Assembly: GCF_009755665.1 (NCBI RefSeq) | Contig: NZ_CP046622.1 | Location: 3,162,001-3,226,000, forward strand | Length of the DNA: 64,000 nucleotides | Reading direction: 5' to 3' | Origin: Variovorax paradoxus | Lineage (GTDB): Bacteria > Pseudomonadota > Gammaproteobacteria > Burkholderiales > Burkholderiaceae_C | Part shown: in pieces, positions 40,885 to 53,602 of the stretch | Layout: each line of letters begins with the position of its first letter | Numbering within the stretch: the first letter of the stretch is position 1 | The notes under the pieces: generated by a model | The model's database searches: none | What the model was told of the DNA's origin: nothing | What the model saw: only the letters and a program-made list of their open reading frames with translations | Position numbers and translations under genes: made by a program

Positions 40885-42801
40885 TCAGGCAGCTGTCGGT
40901 GCCGGATCCGGATTGACAGCCGGCGTACCGCCGCTGCCGCCGCTGCCCGAGGGCGGAATGCGCGGGGTCCAGTCCTTTGGCGGACGCGGTGCGCGGCCGG
41001 CCATGATGTCGTCGAGCTGTTCGCTGTCGATGGTTTCCCACTCGAGCAGGGCCTTGGCCATGGCGTGCATCTTGTCGCTGTTTTCCTCGATGAGGCGGCG
41101 CGCCAGGGCGTACTGCTCGTCGATGATGCGGCGGACTTCGCCATCGACCTTTTCCATGGTCTGTTCGCTCATGTTCGTGGTCTTGGTGACCGAGCGGCCC
41201 AGGAACACTTCACCTTCGTTCTCGGCATAGACCATCGGGCCGAGCGCGTCGGTCATGCCGTAGCGGGTGACCATGTCGCGGGCAATGGACGTCGCGCGCT
41301 CGAAGTCGTTGCTAGCGCCGGTGGTCATCTGGTGCATGAACACTTCTTCGGCGATCCGGCCGCCGAAAAGCATGCTGATCTGGTTCAGCATGTATTCGCG
41401 GTCATAGCTGTAGCGATCTTGCGCCGGCAGGCTCATGGTCACGCCAAGGGCGCGGCCGCGCGGAATGATGGTGACCTTGTGGACCGGGTCGCACTTGGGC
41501 AGCAGCTTGCCGATGAGGGCGTGGCCGGCCTCGTGATAGGCCGTGTTGCGGCGCTCTTCTTCGGGCATGACCATGCTCTTGCGCTCGGGGCCCATGAAGA
41601 TCTTGTCCTTGGCCTTCTCGAAGTCCTGCATTTCGACCACGCGCGCATTGCGGCGTGCAGCCATCAGGGCGGCTTCGTTGCAAAGGTTGGCCAGGTCGGC
41701 ACCGGACATGCCGGGCGTGCCGCGCGCAATCACGCTCGGGTTCACGTCCTGGCCGAGCGGCACCTTGCGCATGTGCACGCCGAGGATCTGCTCGCGGCCG
41801 CGGATGTCGGGCAGCGTGACGTACACCTGGCGGTCGAAACGGCCGGGGCGCAGCAGTGCGGCGTCCAGGATGTCGGGGCGGTTGGTTGCAGCCACCACGA
41901 TCACGCCGAGATTGGTTTCGAAACCGTCCATCTCGACCAGCATCTGGTTCAGGGTTTGTTCGCGCTCGTCGTTGCCGCCACCCAGGCCGGCACCACGCTG
42001 ACGGCCCACCGCATCGATTTCGTCGATGAAGATGATGCAAGGGGCGTTCTTCTTGGCGTTTTCGAACATATCGCGCACGCGGGCCGCGCCCACGCCGACG
42101 AACATTTCAACGAAGTCGGAGCCCGAGATCGAGAAGAACGGCACCTTGGCTTCGCCGGCGATCGACTTGGCGAGCAAGGTCTTGCCGGTACCCGGAGGGC
42201 CGACCAGCAGCAGGCCGCGCGGAATGCGGCCGCCGAGCTTCTGGAAGCGTTGCGGGTCCTTGAGGAAGTCGACCACTTCACGGACTTCTTCCTTGGCCTC
42301 GTCGCAACCTGCGACGTCGGCAAAAGTGACCGTGTTGTTGTTCTCGTCCATCATGCGGGCCTTGCTCTTGCCGAAGCTGAACGCCCCGCCCTTGCCGCCG
42401 CCCTGCATCTGGCGCATGAAGTAGATCCAGACGCCGATCAGGAGCAGCATCGGGCCCCAGCTCACCAGGAGCGTCATGAGGAGCGAGCCCTCTTCGCGCG
42501 GCTTGACGTCGAACTTGACGTTGTGGTCGATCAGATCGCCCACCAGGCCGCGGTCGAGCACCGTGGCGGTCGTGCGGATCTTGCGATCGTCGTTGGTGAC
42601 GGCGATGATTTCTCCGCCGCCTGCGCCTTCAGGAATGACGGCGCTCTTGATCTGATTGTTTCGGACCTGATCCAGGAATTCCGAATAACTCACCGTCCCC
42701 GAGCCGACGCCGCCGCGGGTGTCGAACTGCTTGAACACAGTGAACAACACCATGGCAATGACGAGCCATACGGCAACTTTGGAAAACCACTGATTGTTCA
42801 A
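40885..42801 (-). CDS. ftsH: ATP-dependent zinc metalloprotease FtsH
   Basis: This 638-residue inner-membrane AAA+ protease degrades, among others, LpxC in E. coli, linking it to the lipid A theme of the window. It has two transmembrane helices (about 5-23 and 106-128), Walker A GPPGTGKT (201-208), Walker [12 protein letters not shown] and the zinc site HEAGH (423-427). The C-terminal tail is rich in Gly, Pro and Ser. The start is TTG 42801, which gives the family N-terminus MNNQWFSKV and has GGAG upstream; the longer open frame adds 24 unrelated residues. Confidence 0.95.
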   Translation of the reverse strand: MNNQWFSKVAVWLVIAMVLFTVFKQFDTRGGVGSGTVSYSEFLDQVRNNQIKSAVIPEGAGGGEIIAVTNDDRKIRTTATVLDRGLVGDLIDHNVKFDVKPREEGSLLMTLLVSWGPMLLLIGVWIYFMRQMQGGGKGGAFSFGKSKARMMDENNNTVTFADVAGCDEAKEEVREVVDFLKDPQRFQKLGGRIPRGLLLVGPPGTGKTLLAKSIAGEAKVPFFSISGSDFVEMFVGVGAARVRDMFENAKKNAPCIIFIDEIDAVGRQRGAGLGGGNDEREQTLNQMLVEMDGFETNLGVIVVAATNRPDILDAALLRPGRFDRQVYVTLPDIRGREQILGVHMRKVPLGQDVNPSVIARGTPGMSGADLANLCNEAALMAARRNARVVEMQDFEKAKDKIFMGPERKSMVMPEEERRNTAYHEAGHALIGKLLPKCDPVHKVTIIPRGRALGVTMSLPAQDRYSYDREYMLNQISMLFGGRIAEEVFMHQMTTGASNDFERATSIARDMVTRYGMTDALGPMVYAENEGEVFLGRSVTKTTNMSEQTMEKVDGEVRRIIDEQYALARRLIEENSDKMHAMAKALLEWETIDSEQLDDIMAGRAPRPPKDWTPRIPPSGSGGSGGTPAVNPDPAPTAA

Positions 42802-42877
42802 ACGAAGCTCCAGTCGAAAGCGCGTGACAAGATTGTGAAAAGAACGCGCTGTGGGTACGCAATTGCGCCCCATTTTA

Positions 42878-42900
42878 GGCTTTTCAAGCTACGAAAAGCC
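42878..42900. other. stem-loop between rlmE and ftsH
   Basis: GGCTTTTC (42878-42885), loop AAGCTAC and GAAAAGCC (42893-42900) pair perfectly. There is no T-run of terminator length on either side. It lies 77 bases before the ftsH TTG start on the minus strand, so it could be a weak attenuator or a structured leader. Nothing else is seen between 42802 and 42992. Confidence 0.4.
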
Positions 42901-42992
42901 GGCATTTCCCTAATGCAGCCATAGCCTCGGAAGGGTTTGCGCCCCATTGACACCCTTTGGCGGCCCGTTCAAGAGGTTGTAGCGTCAAGGTA

Positions 42993-43661
42993 TCAAAGCG
43001 TTTCCTGGGCCTTCAGACCCATGCCGACCAAAAAGGTTTCAGACGATTTGTCGCGCGAGGCCTTGGGTTTGAAGGGCTTCACGGTGCGAAAGTTCGCCTT
43101 GAACAGCTTCACCAGCTCGTCGTAGCCGCTTCCGTGGAAGAGCTTGGCGACCAGCGCCCCCTCAGGCTTCAGGTGGTGCTGCGCGAAGTCGATTGCAAGC
43201 TCGATCAGGTGCGCAACCCGGGCGGCATCGGCCGAATGAATGCCCGAGAGATTGGGTGCCATGTCCGACACCACCAGGTCGGCCTTGCGGCCCGCCAGCA
43301 CTCCCAACACCTGCTCCAGCAGCTCCGCCTCTCGGAAATCGCCTTGCAGGAAGGTCACGCCCTCGATGGGCTCCATCGGCAGAATGTCCAGCGCAATGAT
43401 GGTGCCGTTCAATTCCCCGGCCGCGGCGCCGTCCGGCGACATGCGCCGCCTCAGGTACTGGCTCCAGGCGCCGGGTGTGGAACCCAGGTCGACCACAAGC
43501 TGGCCCGGCTTGACCAGCCCCAGCGACTCGTCGATTTCCTTGAGCTTGTAGGCGGCACGTGCGCGGTACCCCTCCCGCGTGGCCAGCTTCACGTACGGAT
43601 CGTTGATGTGGTCGTGCAGCCACGCCTTGTTGACTTTTTTGCTTTTTGCCTTGGTGCTCAT
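42993..43661 (-). CDS. rlmE: 23S rRNA 2'-O-ribose methyltransferase RlmE (FtsJ)
   Basis: This 222-residue SAM-dependent methyltransferase modifies U2552 of 23S rRNA in E. coli. The SAM motif [15 protein letters not shown], the second motif [13 protein letters not shown] and [12 protein letters not shown] near the C-terminus are readable. The N-terminal part ([27 protein letters not shown]) is the family start after a short basic tail. It lies upstream of ftsH and is divergent from yhbY, the common arrangement. Confidence 0.95.
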   Translation of the reverse strand: MSTKAKSKKVNKAWLHDHINDPYVKLATREGYRARAAYKLKEIDESLGLVKPGQLVVDLGSTPGAWSQYLRRRMSPDGAAAGELNGTIIALDILPMEPIEGVTFLQGDFREAELLEQVLGVLAGRKADLVVSDMAPNLSGIHSADAARVAHLIELAIDFAQHHLKPEGALVAKLFHGSGYDELVKLFKANFRTVKPFKPKASRDKSSETFLVGMGLKAQETL

Positions 43662-43750
43662 GGGTGGCCTCCCGTGCTTCGCGCTGCGGTATTCGCTCGG
43701 AAGCGGCCCGGCGTTTCGAGAGGTTGCTTTCTACCCTCGATAATACGGGG

Positions 43751-44230
43751 ATGCCCGCCATTCAACTTACCCCTGCCGAGCGCAAGGTGCACCGCGCCGA
43801 AGCTCACCACCTGGATCCGATCGTCATGGTCGGTGGAGACGGGCTGACCCCTGCCGTTAAAAAAGAGGCCGATGCGGCACTCAAGGCCCACGGCCTGATC
43901 AAGATCCGCGTCTTTTCCGATGACCGCCTGGCGCGCGACGCCATGCTGCAGGAACTGGCCGAAGAACTCGACGCAGCGCCCATCCAGCACATCGGCAAGC
44001 TGCTGGTGCTGTGGCGCCCCAAGCCCGAGAAGGAGCGCGTGGTCGACGAAGACCGCATGCCCGGCCCACGCGACATCAAGGTGCTGAAGTACAGCAAGCG
44101 CGGCGGCCAGCGCCCCGAAATCAAGACCCTGCGCGTGCTCGGCAACCAGCGGCTCACCCCTGGCGGCACCATCAAGCGCGCCAAGGCAAAGCGGCCGCTT
44201 TCGGCCAAGAAGCGTAACCAGGCAGACTGA
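43751..44230 (+). CDS. yhbY: YhbY/CRM-domain ribosome assembly protein
   Basis: This 159-residue RNA-binding protein has a CRM domain in its first 90 residues (QLTPAERKVHRAEAHHLDPIVMVG, then LIKIRVFSDDR and ELDAAPIQHIGKLLVLWRP). It adds a basic C-terminal tail of about 60 residues (KRAKAKRPLSAKKRNQ) that is longer than in E. coli YhbY. It is divergent from rlmE, its usual neighbour, and both act on the large ribosomal subunit. Confidence 0.92.
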   Translation: MPAIQLTPAERKVHRAEAHHLDPIVMVGGDGLTPAVKKEADAALKAHGLIKIRVFSDDRLARDAMLQELAEELDAAPIQHIGKLLVLWRPKPEKERVVDEDRMPGPRDIKVLKYSKRGGQRPEIKTLRVLGNQRLTPGGTIKRAKAKRPLSAKKRNQAD

Positions 44231-44232
44231 AC

Positions 44233-44991
44233 TTGGTGCCAGCGCAAGGCGCCCAGCGCCATATCCTCTGCATGAAGTGGGGCACGAAATACGGACCCGA
44301 ATACGTCAACCGCCTCTATGCCATGGTGCGCCGCAATCTGAGCGGCGATTTCAAGTTCGTGTGCCTGACGGACGACGGCACCGGCATTCGACCCGAGGTG
44401 ACGTGCCTGCCGATTCCCCCACTCAACCTGAAGCTGGCGCCCGGCCAGCGCGACGGCGCGTGGAAGAAGCTCACCACCTTCGAAAAGGACCTGCACGGCC
44501 TGCGCGGCACCGCCCTCTTCCTGGACGTGGACGTAGTGGTCGTCGGCAGCCTCGATGCATTCTTCGAGCACCCGGGCGAGTTCCTGATCATTCACGACTA
44601 CGCGCGTCCCTGGCGGCGCCAGCGGATCACCGGGAACTCATCGGTCTACCGCTTCGAGCTGGGTGCCCACGCCGACGTGCTGGCGTACTTTCGCGAGAAC
44701 ATGGACAAGGTCCAGGCCGAGTACCGCAACGAGCAGACCTACCTGTCCGCCATGATGCACAAGCAGGGCAAGCTGGGCTATTGGCCCACCGCCTGGTGCC
44801 CGAGCTTCAAGTACCACGGCATTCCCATGTGGCCGGCCAACTACTGGGAAGAGCCTTTCGTGCCCGAAGGCGCTCGCATCATGGTGTTCCACGGCGAATG
44901 CAACCCGCCAGATGCGCTCGCCGGCCGGCGCAACCGGGCTTTCCGGTACATCCGGCGGGCGAACTGGATCGCGAAGTTCTGGAAGGAATGA
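44233..44991 (+). CDS. glycosyltransferase-like protein
   Basis: This protein of about 252 residues has a DxD-type motif in an acidic strand (FLDVDVVVVGSLDAFF) after ILCMKWGTKYGPEYVNRLY at the N-terminus. It has no membrane helix or signal peptide. The DVD motif and length suggest a nucleotide-sugar glycosyltransferase (GT-A-like), but no specific family is named. The start is uncertain: TTG 44233 and GTG 44236 keep the first beta strand, while ATG 44272 would cut it. The gene follows yhbY closely and is convergent with the DUF4149 gene. Confidence 0.7.
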   Translation: MVPAQGAQRHILCMKWGTKYGPEYVNRLYAMVRRNLSGDFKFVCLTDDGTGIRPEVTCLPIPPLNLKLAPGQRDGAWKKLTTFEKDLHGLRGTALFLDVDVVVVGSLDAFFEHPGEFLIIHDYARPWRRQRITGNSSVYRFELGAHADVLAYFRENMDKVQAEYRNEQTYLSAMMHKQGKLGYWPTAWCPSFKYHGIPMWPANYWEEPFVPEGARIMVFHGECNPPDALAGRRNRAFRYIRRANWIAKFWKE

Positions 44992-45037
44992 GCTGAACGG
45001 ATGCGGACCGGGACGGCAGCAGTCCCGTCGCCGATCC

Positions 45038-45463
45038 TCAGCTTGCCGCGGGAACCTTGGCAGCGCCCATGCGCCACAGCAGCGCACCCGCGCACAGCCA
45101 CTGAACCAGGTACATGCCGCTTCCCACGGCGTGCCAGAGCTTGAGGTTGTCGCGCGCAAGAATGCGGGGCGCCACCGCATATTGCTGGAGCAGCGCCAGC
45201 AGCAAAGCACCCAGTATGAGGAAGATGGCCGTCATCGAGGCGTTGTCGATACGGTCGTCCATCTTCGTCCTGAAATGAACCAGCAGCAGCAGGCCACAGC
45301 CGATGGCGATCCAGCTCTGCGCTTCGAACAGCTGCCCTGCAAAATTGCCCGCCACGGCGGGATTGCCGAGCCGCGCGAAAAGCATCGGCACGACCAGAAA
45401 ACCGATCGTCGTGAGGCTGCCCCACCAGAAGGCGGCCAGCAACAGCGCGAGACGGTCTTTCAT
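45038..45463 (-). CDS. DUF4149 membrane protein
   Basis: This 141-residue protein has four predicted transmembrane segments, beginning LALLLAAFWWGSLTTIGFLVVP and ending near MYLVQWLCAGALLW. The DUF4149 pattern is a short membrane protein with FWWGS and LFEAQSWIAIGCG. ATG 45463 is chosen; a TTG at 45472 would add three residues. It lies 10 bases after the greA stop and probably shares its transcript. No function is established. Confidence 0.82.
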   Translation of the reverse strand: MKDRLALLLAAFWWGSLTTIGFLVVPMLFARLGNPAVAGNFAGQLFEAQSWIAIGCGLLLLVHFRTKMDDRIDNASMTAIFLILGALLLALLQQYAVAPRILARDNLKLWHAVGSGMYLVQWLCAGALLWRMGAAKVPAAS

Positions 45464-45473
45464 CGGGCGCAAA

Positions 45474-45950
45474 TCAGATGTAGCGAACCGCCACGATCTC
45501 GTAGCGCTTCAGGCCGCCGGGGGCCTGCACTTCAGCGACGTCGCCCTCTTCCTTGCCGATGAGTGCACGCGCGATCGGGCTGGAGATATTGATGAGTCCG
45601 AGCTTCAGGTCGGCTTCGTCCTCGCCGACGATCTGGTACTTGACTGCTTCGCCGGTTTCTTCTTCCTCGAGTTCCACCGTGGAACCGAATACCACCTTGC
45701 CGCCGGCGTCCAGTTCGGCCGGATCGATGATCTGCGCGGCCGACAGCTTGCCTTCGACTTCCTGGATGCGGCCTTCGATGAAGCCCTGGCGGTCCTTGGC
45801 GACTTCGTACTCGGCGTTCTCGCTCAGGTCGCCCTGTGCGCGGGCTTCGGAGATCGCATTGATGACCCAGGGGCGGTCCACGGTCTTGAGCTGATGCAGC
45901 TCGGCGCGCAGCTTCTCGGCACCGCGCTTGGTAATTGGGATGGTGGCCAT
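45474..45950 (-). CDS. greA: transcription elongation factor GreA
   Basis: This 158-residue factor rescues backtracked RNA polymerase. The N-terminal coiled coil begins [15 protein letters not shown] and has the acidic tip segment [21 protein letters not shown]. The C-terminal FKBP-like domain reads [18 protein letters not shown], then [20 protein letters not shown]. It is downstream of the hairpin at 45973-45998, so it may be transcribed from a separate promoter after the car unit. Confidence 0.96.
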   Translation of the reverse strand: MATIPITKRGAEKLRAELHQLKTVDRPWVINAISEARAQGDLSENAEYEVAKDRQGFIEGRIQEVEGKLSAAQIIDPAELDAGGKVVFGSTVELEEEETGEAVKYQIVGEDEADLKLGLINISSPIARALIGKEEGDVAEVQAPGGLKRYEIVAVRYI

Positions 45951-45972
45951 GTTTGGTTCTCCATAAAGCGAA

Positions 45973-45998
45973 ACCGCCGAACGCTGCCGTTCGGCGGT
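45973..45998 (-). terminator. hairpin between the Kdo hydroxylase gene and greA
   Basis: ACCGCCGAACG (45973-45983), loop CTGC and CGTTCGGCGGT (45988-45998) form a perfect 11-base-pair stem. On the minus strand it is followed by TTCGCTTTATGG, a weak T-run. It probably ends or reduces transcription from the carA-carB-hydroxylase unit before greA. Confidence 0.7.
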
Positions 45999-46014
45999 CG
46001 ATTGGGGGAAAGGA

Positions 46015-46884
46015 TCAGACGAGTGTGCGTCCGGTCAGCCGGCTCAGGATGGCGAGCGGGCTCGAATCCGGATTGTATTGCTTCGACGCAGCCAGATGAA
46101 GGGTCTGCTCGAGCATGTACTGGCCCGCCATGACGGCGTGCGAGGTCTGGTCGGAAAAACACACCCACACCGAGCCCGGCGGAAATTCCGCCTTCTCCTG
46201 AGGCGAATTTTCCTGGTAGGCCATGTCTGACTTCATGCCGTCGTGCAGTTGCAGCATCAGGTGGTCGTACTCGCTGCGGAACGACTTGGTCACATGCAGC
46301 GCCTGCAGCAGCTTCGCCTGCCAGCGCACATAAGGCTTGGCACGCGGCAAGAAGCGCTTGGCAATGTCTTCGAACGGCTCGCCCACGCGCCACACGCGCG
46401 GTGCACCTTCGGGGTTCACGTTGGTGAACACGCGAAGGATGCGCTCGCCGTAGTTGGGCCGCGAAGGAAACGCATCGACGTGCAACCGGCGGTCGTCGGC
46501 GCGCCAGGACTGCACGCGCGTCTCGACCTGTGCCGGCCGGTAGCTGGTCGGCGCTAGCCGCAGCGCCGGCGTGTAGTGCGGCAGCAGGCCGTGGATGAGT
46601 TGCTGCGCCTGCGCGCGAAACCGTCCCACCATTGCCGTTGCCTTGCGCTGCACGTCCTCGTCGCCGACGGCGCCCTTGAGCTTGCCGTGGGCGTCGAGGC
46701 TGATGTTGCGCACATCCGGCGACAACAGGCTCGGCGTGAGCAGAGCGCGCTCTTCAGGCAGCAGTTCGAAGCCCAGGCGCGGAAAGTACAGCACCTTGCC
46801 CGCTTCCAGTGCGGCGATCCATCCCTCGTTGGGCTTGGCCGCGTTCCAGTCCGCGAGGTCGAGTTCGACGAGCTGCGTTTCCAT
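46015..46884 (-). CDS. Kdo 3-hydroxylase family dioxygenase (KdoO-like)
   Basis: This 289-residue protein is of the Kdo-hydroxylase family of Fe(II)/2-oxoglutarate-type dioxygenases. A HxD metal motif lies at His135-x-Asp137 ([11 protein letters not shown]), and a distal His249 (TSHAVMAGQ) completes the facial triad. Such enzymes in Burkholderia and Yersinia convert outer Kdo of LPS to Ko. There is no signal peptide, consistent with action at the cytoplasmic membrane face. ATG 46884 is chosen, 8 bases after the carB stop; GTG 46890 is an alternative. Co-transcription with carB is likely; the metabolic link is not obvious. Confidence 0.85.
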   Translation of the reverse strand: METQLVELDLADWNAAKPNEGWIAALEAGKVLYFPRLGFELLPEERALLTPSLLSPDVRNISLDAHGKLKGAVGDEDVQRKATAMVGRFRAQAQQLIHGLLPHYTPALRLAPTSYRPAQVETRVQSWRADDRRLHVDAFPSRPNYGERILRVFTNVNPEGAPRVWRVGEPFEDIAKRFLPRAKPYVRWQAKLLQALHVTKSFRSEYDHLMLQLHDGMKSDMAYQENSPQEKAEFPPGSVWVCFSDQTSHAVMAGQYMLEQTLHLAASKQYNPDSSPLAILSRLTGRTLV

Positions 46885-46892
46885 GGCCACGC

Positions 46893-50141
<3,249 letters not shown>

Positions 50142-50142
50142 C

Positions 50143-50700
50143 TTATTTATCCTTGGTGAAACCGATGCCGCGGCCGCTGTAGGCGCCCGGCTTCGGTTCA
50201 TCCATCAGTTGATGGATCGCGTTGAATACATCGCGAAAGTTCTGGTCGTATCGCTGTTCCAGCGCGTTCAGCTTGCGTTTGAGATCGGCGTGCTCCGACA
50301 GCATGCTGCGCAGCTTGACGAAGGTCCGCATGATCTCGATGTTGACGGCCACGGCGCGTTCGCTGCGTAGCACGCTCGACAACATGGCCACGCCCTGTTC
50401 GGTGAACGCCACGCTGCGGTAGCGCGCGCCGCCGGAACCCGGCTTCTCGGGTTTTGAGATCACAAGTTGTGATCTCAAATTCTCGAGGTCGTGGTTCTCC
50501 AGGGTGAAGGCAAAGTCCGCGGGAAAACGATCGAGGTTGCGGCGCATGGCCTGCAACAACACCCGGGTCTCGACGCCGTAGAGCGCGGCAAGGTCCTGCG
50601 CCAGCATGACCTTGAGGCCGCGCAGCACATAGATCTTGCCCTCGGCATCGCGCAAGGCGGCGATGACCGAGACGTCGAGCACCGCGGGTGCATCAGCCAC
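50143..50700 (-). CDS. ORF6N-domain protein inserted between carA and carB
   Basis: This 185-residue protein has an N-terminal ORF6N domain, the phage-linked DNA-binding module related to KilA-N. The diagnostic parts are [37 protein letters not shown] and [14 protein letters not shown], followed by a helical tail ([18 protein letters not shown]) and a C-terminal [10 protein letters not shown]. It starts at GTG 50700 inside the carA stop (8-base overlap) and ends 1 base from carB, so it is translated as part of the car operon. Single ORF6N genes without prophage context are scattered in bacteria; their role is unknown. A 27-base perfect palindrome lies within the gene. Confidence 0.85.
   Translation of the reverse strand: MADAPAVLDVSVIAALRDAEGKIYVLRGLKVMLAQDLAALYGVETRVLLQAMRRNLDRFPADFAFTLENHDLENLRSQLVISKPEKPGSGGARYRSVAFTEQGVAMLSSVLRSERAVAVNIEIMRTFVKLRSMLSEHADLKRKLNALEQRYDQNFRDVFNAIHQLMDEPKPGAYSGRGIGFTKDK
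50453..50479. repeat. perfect palindrome with 13-base arms inside the ORF6N gene
   Basis: TTTGAGATCACAA (50453-50465), a single central G at 50466 and TTGTGATCTCAAA (50467-50479) are exact reverse complements. The stretch is much richer in A+T than its surroundings. On the coding (minus) strand it codes for the conserved ORF6N segment NLRSQLVIS, so it is part of the protein frame and not an insertion that breaks it. As RNA it would form a stable hairpin without a useful loop; as DNA it looks like a homodimer binding site. Confidence 0.9.
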
Positions 50701-51877
50701 GTGCCTGCTCCATGAGTTCGGTGAAGCGGTCGAACAGGTAGCCGATGTCGTGCGGGCCGGGCGAGGCTTCCGGGTGGCCCTGGAAGCAGAACGCCGGCTT
50801 GTCGGTGCGCGCAAGGCCCTGCAGCGTGTTGTCGAACAGGCTGATGTGGGTGGCGCGCAGATTGGCCGGCAGCGACTTCTCGTCGACCGCGAAACCGTGG
50901 TTCTGGCTCGTGATGCTCACGCGGCCGTTGTCCAGGTCTTTCACCGGATGGTTCGCGCCGTGGTGGCCGAACTTCATCTTGAAGGTCTTCGCACCCGAGG
51001 CCAGCGCCATGATCTGGTGCCCCAGGCAGATGCCGAAGGTGGGAATGCCGGTTTCGATGAGCTCCTTGACTGCGCTGATGGCGTAGTCGCAGGGTTCCGG
51101 GTCGCCCGGGCCGTTGGCCAGGAAGATGCCGTCGGGCTTGAGCTTGAGCACATCGGCGGCAGGCGTTTGCGCCGGCACCACGGTAATGCGGGCGCCCCGC
51201 TGCGCGATCATGCGCAGGATGTTCTTCTTGACGCCGTAGTCGAACGCCACCACGTGGAACTTGGGCGTGATCTGCACGCCGTAGCCGGGCTTGCCGTTCA
51301 GGTTGACAAGCTTCCACTCGGTTTCGGTCCACTCGTAGGTTTGCTTCACCGACACGACCTTGGCCAGATCGAGCCCGGCCATGTTGGGCGCGCCCTTGGC
51401 GGCGGCAATGGCCTTGTCGATCAGCGCCTGCGTCACGGCCTCGCCCGCGGCCAGGCCCAGGATGCAGCCGTTCTGCGCGCCATGGGTGCGCAGGTGGCGG
51501 GTGAGCTTGCGGGTGTCGATGTTCGCAATGGCCACCGTCTTGCCGGCCACGAGGTATTCGGTCAGCGTGGCGGTCTTGCGGAAATTGGATGCGACGAGCG
51601 GCAGGTCTTTGATGATCAGGCCAGCGGCATGGATCTTGTCGGCTTCGATGTCCTCCCCGTTGACGCCGTAGTTGCCGATGTGCGGATACGTGAGCGTCAC
51701 GATCTGCTGGCAATAACTCGGGTCGGTGAGGATTTCCTGGTAACCGGTCATCGAGGTGTTGAACACCACTTCACCGGTCGTGGAGCCGGCGGCTCCGATC
51801 GAATTGCCTTGAAAGACCGTGCCGTCTGCGAGCGCCAGAATGGCGGGCGGGAAACTTCCCTTTAGAGACAAAAGCAC
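50693..51877 (-). CDS. carA: carbamoyl-phosphate synthase small subunit
   Basis: This 394-residue glutamine amidotransferase subunit supplies ammonia to CarB. The N-terminal half carries [21 protein letters not shown], and the class I amidotransferase domain has the nucleophile Cys in [11 protein letters not shown] and the His-Glu pair near [12 protein letters not shown]. It starts at GTG 51877 with GGAGAACCCA upstream. The last 8 bases overlap the ORF6N gene. Confidence 0.96.
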   Translation of the reverse strand: MLLSLKGSFPPAILALADGTVFQGNSIGAAGSTTGEVVFNTSMTGYQEILTDPSYCQQIVTLTYPHIGNYGVNGEDIEADKIHAAGLIIKDLPLVASNFRKTATLTEYLVAGKTVAIANIDTRKLTRHLRTHGAQNGCILGLAAGEAVTQALIDKAIAAAKGAPNMAGLDLAKVVSVKQTYEWTETEWKLVNLNGKPGYGVQITPKFHVVAFDYGVKKNILRMIAQRGARITVVPAQTPAADVLKLKPDGIFLANGPGDPEPCDYAISAVKELIETGIPTFGICLGHQIMALASGAKTFKMKFGHHGANHPVKDLDNGRVSITSQNHGFAVDEKSLPANLRATHISLFDNTLQGLARTDKPAFCFQGHPEASPGPHDIGYLFDRFTELMEQARG

Positions 51878-51995
51878 TGGGTTCTCCGGATGGTTACGGT
51901 CGCCCGGAGCCCCAGGCGCGTTGCCTGCGGACTGCTGCTTAAGGGGAAGATGGCGTTGTAGGCGGCCGGGCGACGCTATTGCGAGTAAGCCCCCG

Positions 51996-52001
51996 ATTGT
52001 A
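51996..52001 (-). promoter_or_regulatory. candidate -10 element of the car operon
   Basis: On the minus strand TACAAT (a 5/6 match to the consensus) lies 119 bases before the carA start. No convincing -35 box sits 16-18 bases upstream. The 198-base gap 51878-52075 shows no gene and no obvious attenuator hairpin with a T-run, though such leaders are common before carA. Confidence 0.3.
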
Positions 52002-52075
52002 GCCCGGCGGCGTCACCCTCTTGCCTCGAAAGTCCGGAAAACATACGGGGCCGACGCCTTTATGGCGTCTGAAAA

Positions 52076-52870
52076 TCAGGATTTCGCCCGAACAAGGCGG
52101 GCCGCGCCGCTCGCGTGCAGGCAGATGGCCGCCGCGGCGGCCACGTTCAGCGATTCCTCGCCGCCCGGCTGGGCAATGCGGATGTGATGCGTTGCGCGCG
52201 CCTCCAGTGCCGCTGAAACGCCCTGCCCCTCATGCCCCATGAGCCACGCGCAGGGATGCGGCAGCCTGGCCTCGTGCAGCCATTCGCCCCGATGCGAGCT
52301 GGTGGCCACCAGTGGCACCTTCAGTTCGTCGAGCGCATCGGCCTCCACGCCTTCGATCAGCCGCAGGCCAAAATGCGCGCCCATGCCGGCCCGCAGCACC
52401 TTGGGCGCCCACAGCGCAGCGGTGCCCTTGAGCGCAATCACCTGCCTGAACCCGAAAGCCGCCGCGCTGCGCAGGATGGAACCGGCATTGCCGGCGTCCT
52501 GCAGGCGGTCGAGCACGACGCTGGGCGCGTCGGGCAGCAGCGCCGGCCGCTCGGGCAGGTCGAGCACGAAACCCATGGGCGCAGGCGACTCCAATCCACT
52601 GGCGCCGCGCAAGAGATCATCATCGATCACTACGGTTTTGATAGCGATACTCGCCCATTCGGAGGGACACTGCGGCCAGAACGATTCTGAAAATACGGCG
52701 ATGGCGGGTTTGATGCCCCTGGCGAGCGCCGCGCGGCAAAGGTGGTCGCCCTCCAGCCACACGCGGCCGAGCTTCCGATAGGCGCCCGGGTCCTGTGCAA
52801 GCTTGCGCAAGTCCTTGAGCAGCGGGTTGTCGCGCGAGCTGATGTGGCTCGCGCCCGATGGAGTGGTCAT
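52076..52870 (-). CDS. TrmH-family RNA 2'-O-methyltransferase
   Basis: This 264-residue SpoU-type methyltransferase has the three family motifs in the C-terminal half: LDRLQDAGNAGSILRSAAAFG, PHPCAWLMGHEGQGVS and EESLNVAAAAAICLH. The N-terminal part (NPLLKDLRKLAQDPGAYRKLGRVWLEG) is the substrate-recognition fold. It is probably an rRNA or tRNA methylase; the site cannot be named. It is the last gene of the envelope cluster, 12 bases after rnhB. Confidence 0.92.
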   Translation of the reverse strand: MTTPSGASHISSRDNPLLKDLRKLAQDPGAYRKLGRVWLEGDHLCRAALARGIKPAIAVFSESFWPQCPSEWASIAIKTVVIDDDLLRGASGLESPAPMGFVLDLPERPALLPDAPSVVLDRLQDAGNAGSILRSAAAFGFRQVIALKGTAALWAPKVLRAGMGAHFGLRLIEGVEADALDELKVPLVATSSHRGEWLHEARLPHPCAWLMGHEGQGVSAALEARATHHIRIAQPGGEESLNVAAAAAICLHASGAARLVRAKS

Positions 52871-52882
52871 GCGTCGGGCATC

Positions 52883-53602
52883 TCAGGGGACCGTACGCAG
52901 GTCAAGATGCACGGTCTCCACCGTTGATGCGGCCACCGCGACCGGCATGGAGGCGTCGGCGGGCACCGCAACTTCGCCGGCCGCACGCGCCAGGGCCGCA
53001 GCCACCGGGCTGAACGAGCGGCGGTGATGCACGCAGGCGCCGTGGCGCAGCAGCGCCTCCAGATGCTCCGGCGTGCCATAGCCCTTGTGGCCGGCAAAGC
53101 CGTAGTGGGGAAATTCGACGTGCAGTTGCTCGCACAGGCGGTCGCGGTGGACCTTGGCGAGGATGGACGCAGCGGAAATCGCCTTGATTCGCGCGTCGCC
53201 CTTCACGATGGCCTCGGCCAGCACATCGAGCGTGGGAAGGCGGTTGCCGTCGACCAGCACTTTCGCGGGTTTGAGGCGCAGGCCCTCCACCGCACGGCGC
53301 ATCGCGAGCATCGTGGCCTGCAGGATGTTGTGGGTGTCGATCTCGTCGACGCTGGCCTGGGCCACCGAGCAACACAGCGCCTTGGCAAGGATCTGGTCAT
53401 GCAGGCGCTCGCGCTGCAAGGCGGTGAGCGTCTTGGAATCGGCCAGGCCGCGAATCGGGCGCTGGTCGTCCAGGATGACTGCCGCAGCGACCACCGGGCC
53501 GGCCAGCGGACCGCGGCCCGCTTCGTCGACGCCCGCAACGAGGCCCGGTGCATCCCACACCAGCGCCGCCTGCTCAGCCTTCAAGAACTTTCTGGATCGC
53601 AT
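52883..53602 (-). CDS. rnhB: ribonuclease HII
   Basis: This protein of about 239 residues removes ribonucleotides from DNA and RNA-DNA hybrids. It has the first acidic motif [20 protein letters not shown], the second around [13 protein letters not shown] and the third [15 protein letters not shown] 53602 overlaps the lpxB end by 29 bases. TTG 53584 is another possible start, closer to the first motif, and neither has a strong ribosome site. Confidence 0.92.
   Translation of the reverse strand: MRSRKFLKAEQAALVWDAPGLVAGVDEAGRGPLAGPVVAAAVILDDQRPIRGLADSKTLTALQRERLHDQILAKALCCSVAQASVDEIDTHNILQATMLAMRRAVEGLRLKPAKVLVDGNRLPTLDVLAEAIVKGDARIKAISAASILAKVHRDRLCEQLHVEFPHYGFAGHKGYGTPEHLEALLRHGACVHHRRSFSPVAAALARAAGEVAVPADASMPVAVAASTVETVHLDLRTVP

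Noticed and set aside
50143..50700. Prophage remnant around the ORF6N gene
   Set aside because: No integrase, repressor, structural or attachment-site sequence is seen on either side. The flanks are carA and carB with normal spacing.
52625..52650. A+T-rich island in the TrmH-family gene
   Set aside because: It contains GATAGC but has no inverted repeat and reads as ordinary coding sequence (IAIKTVVIDDD).
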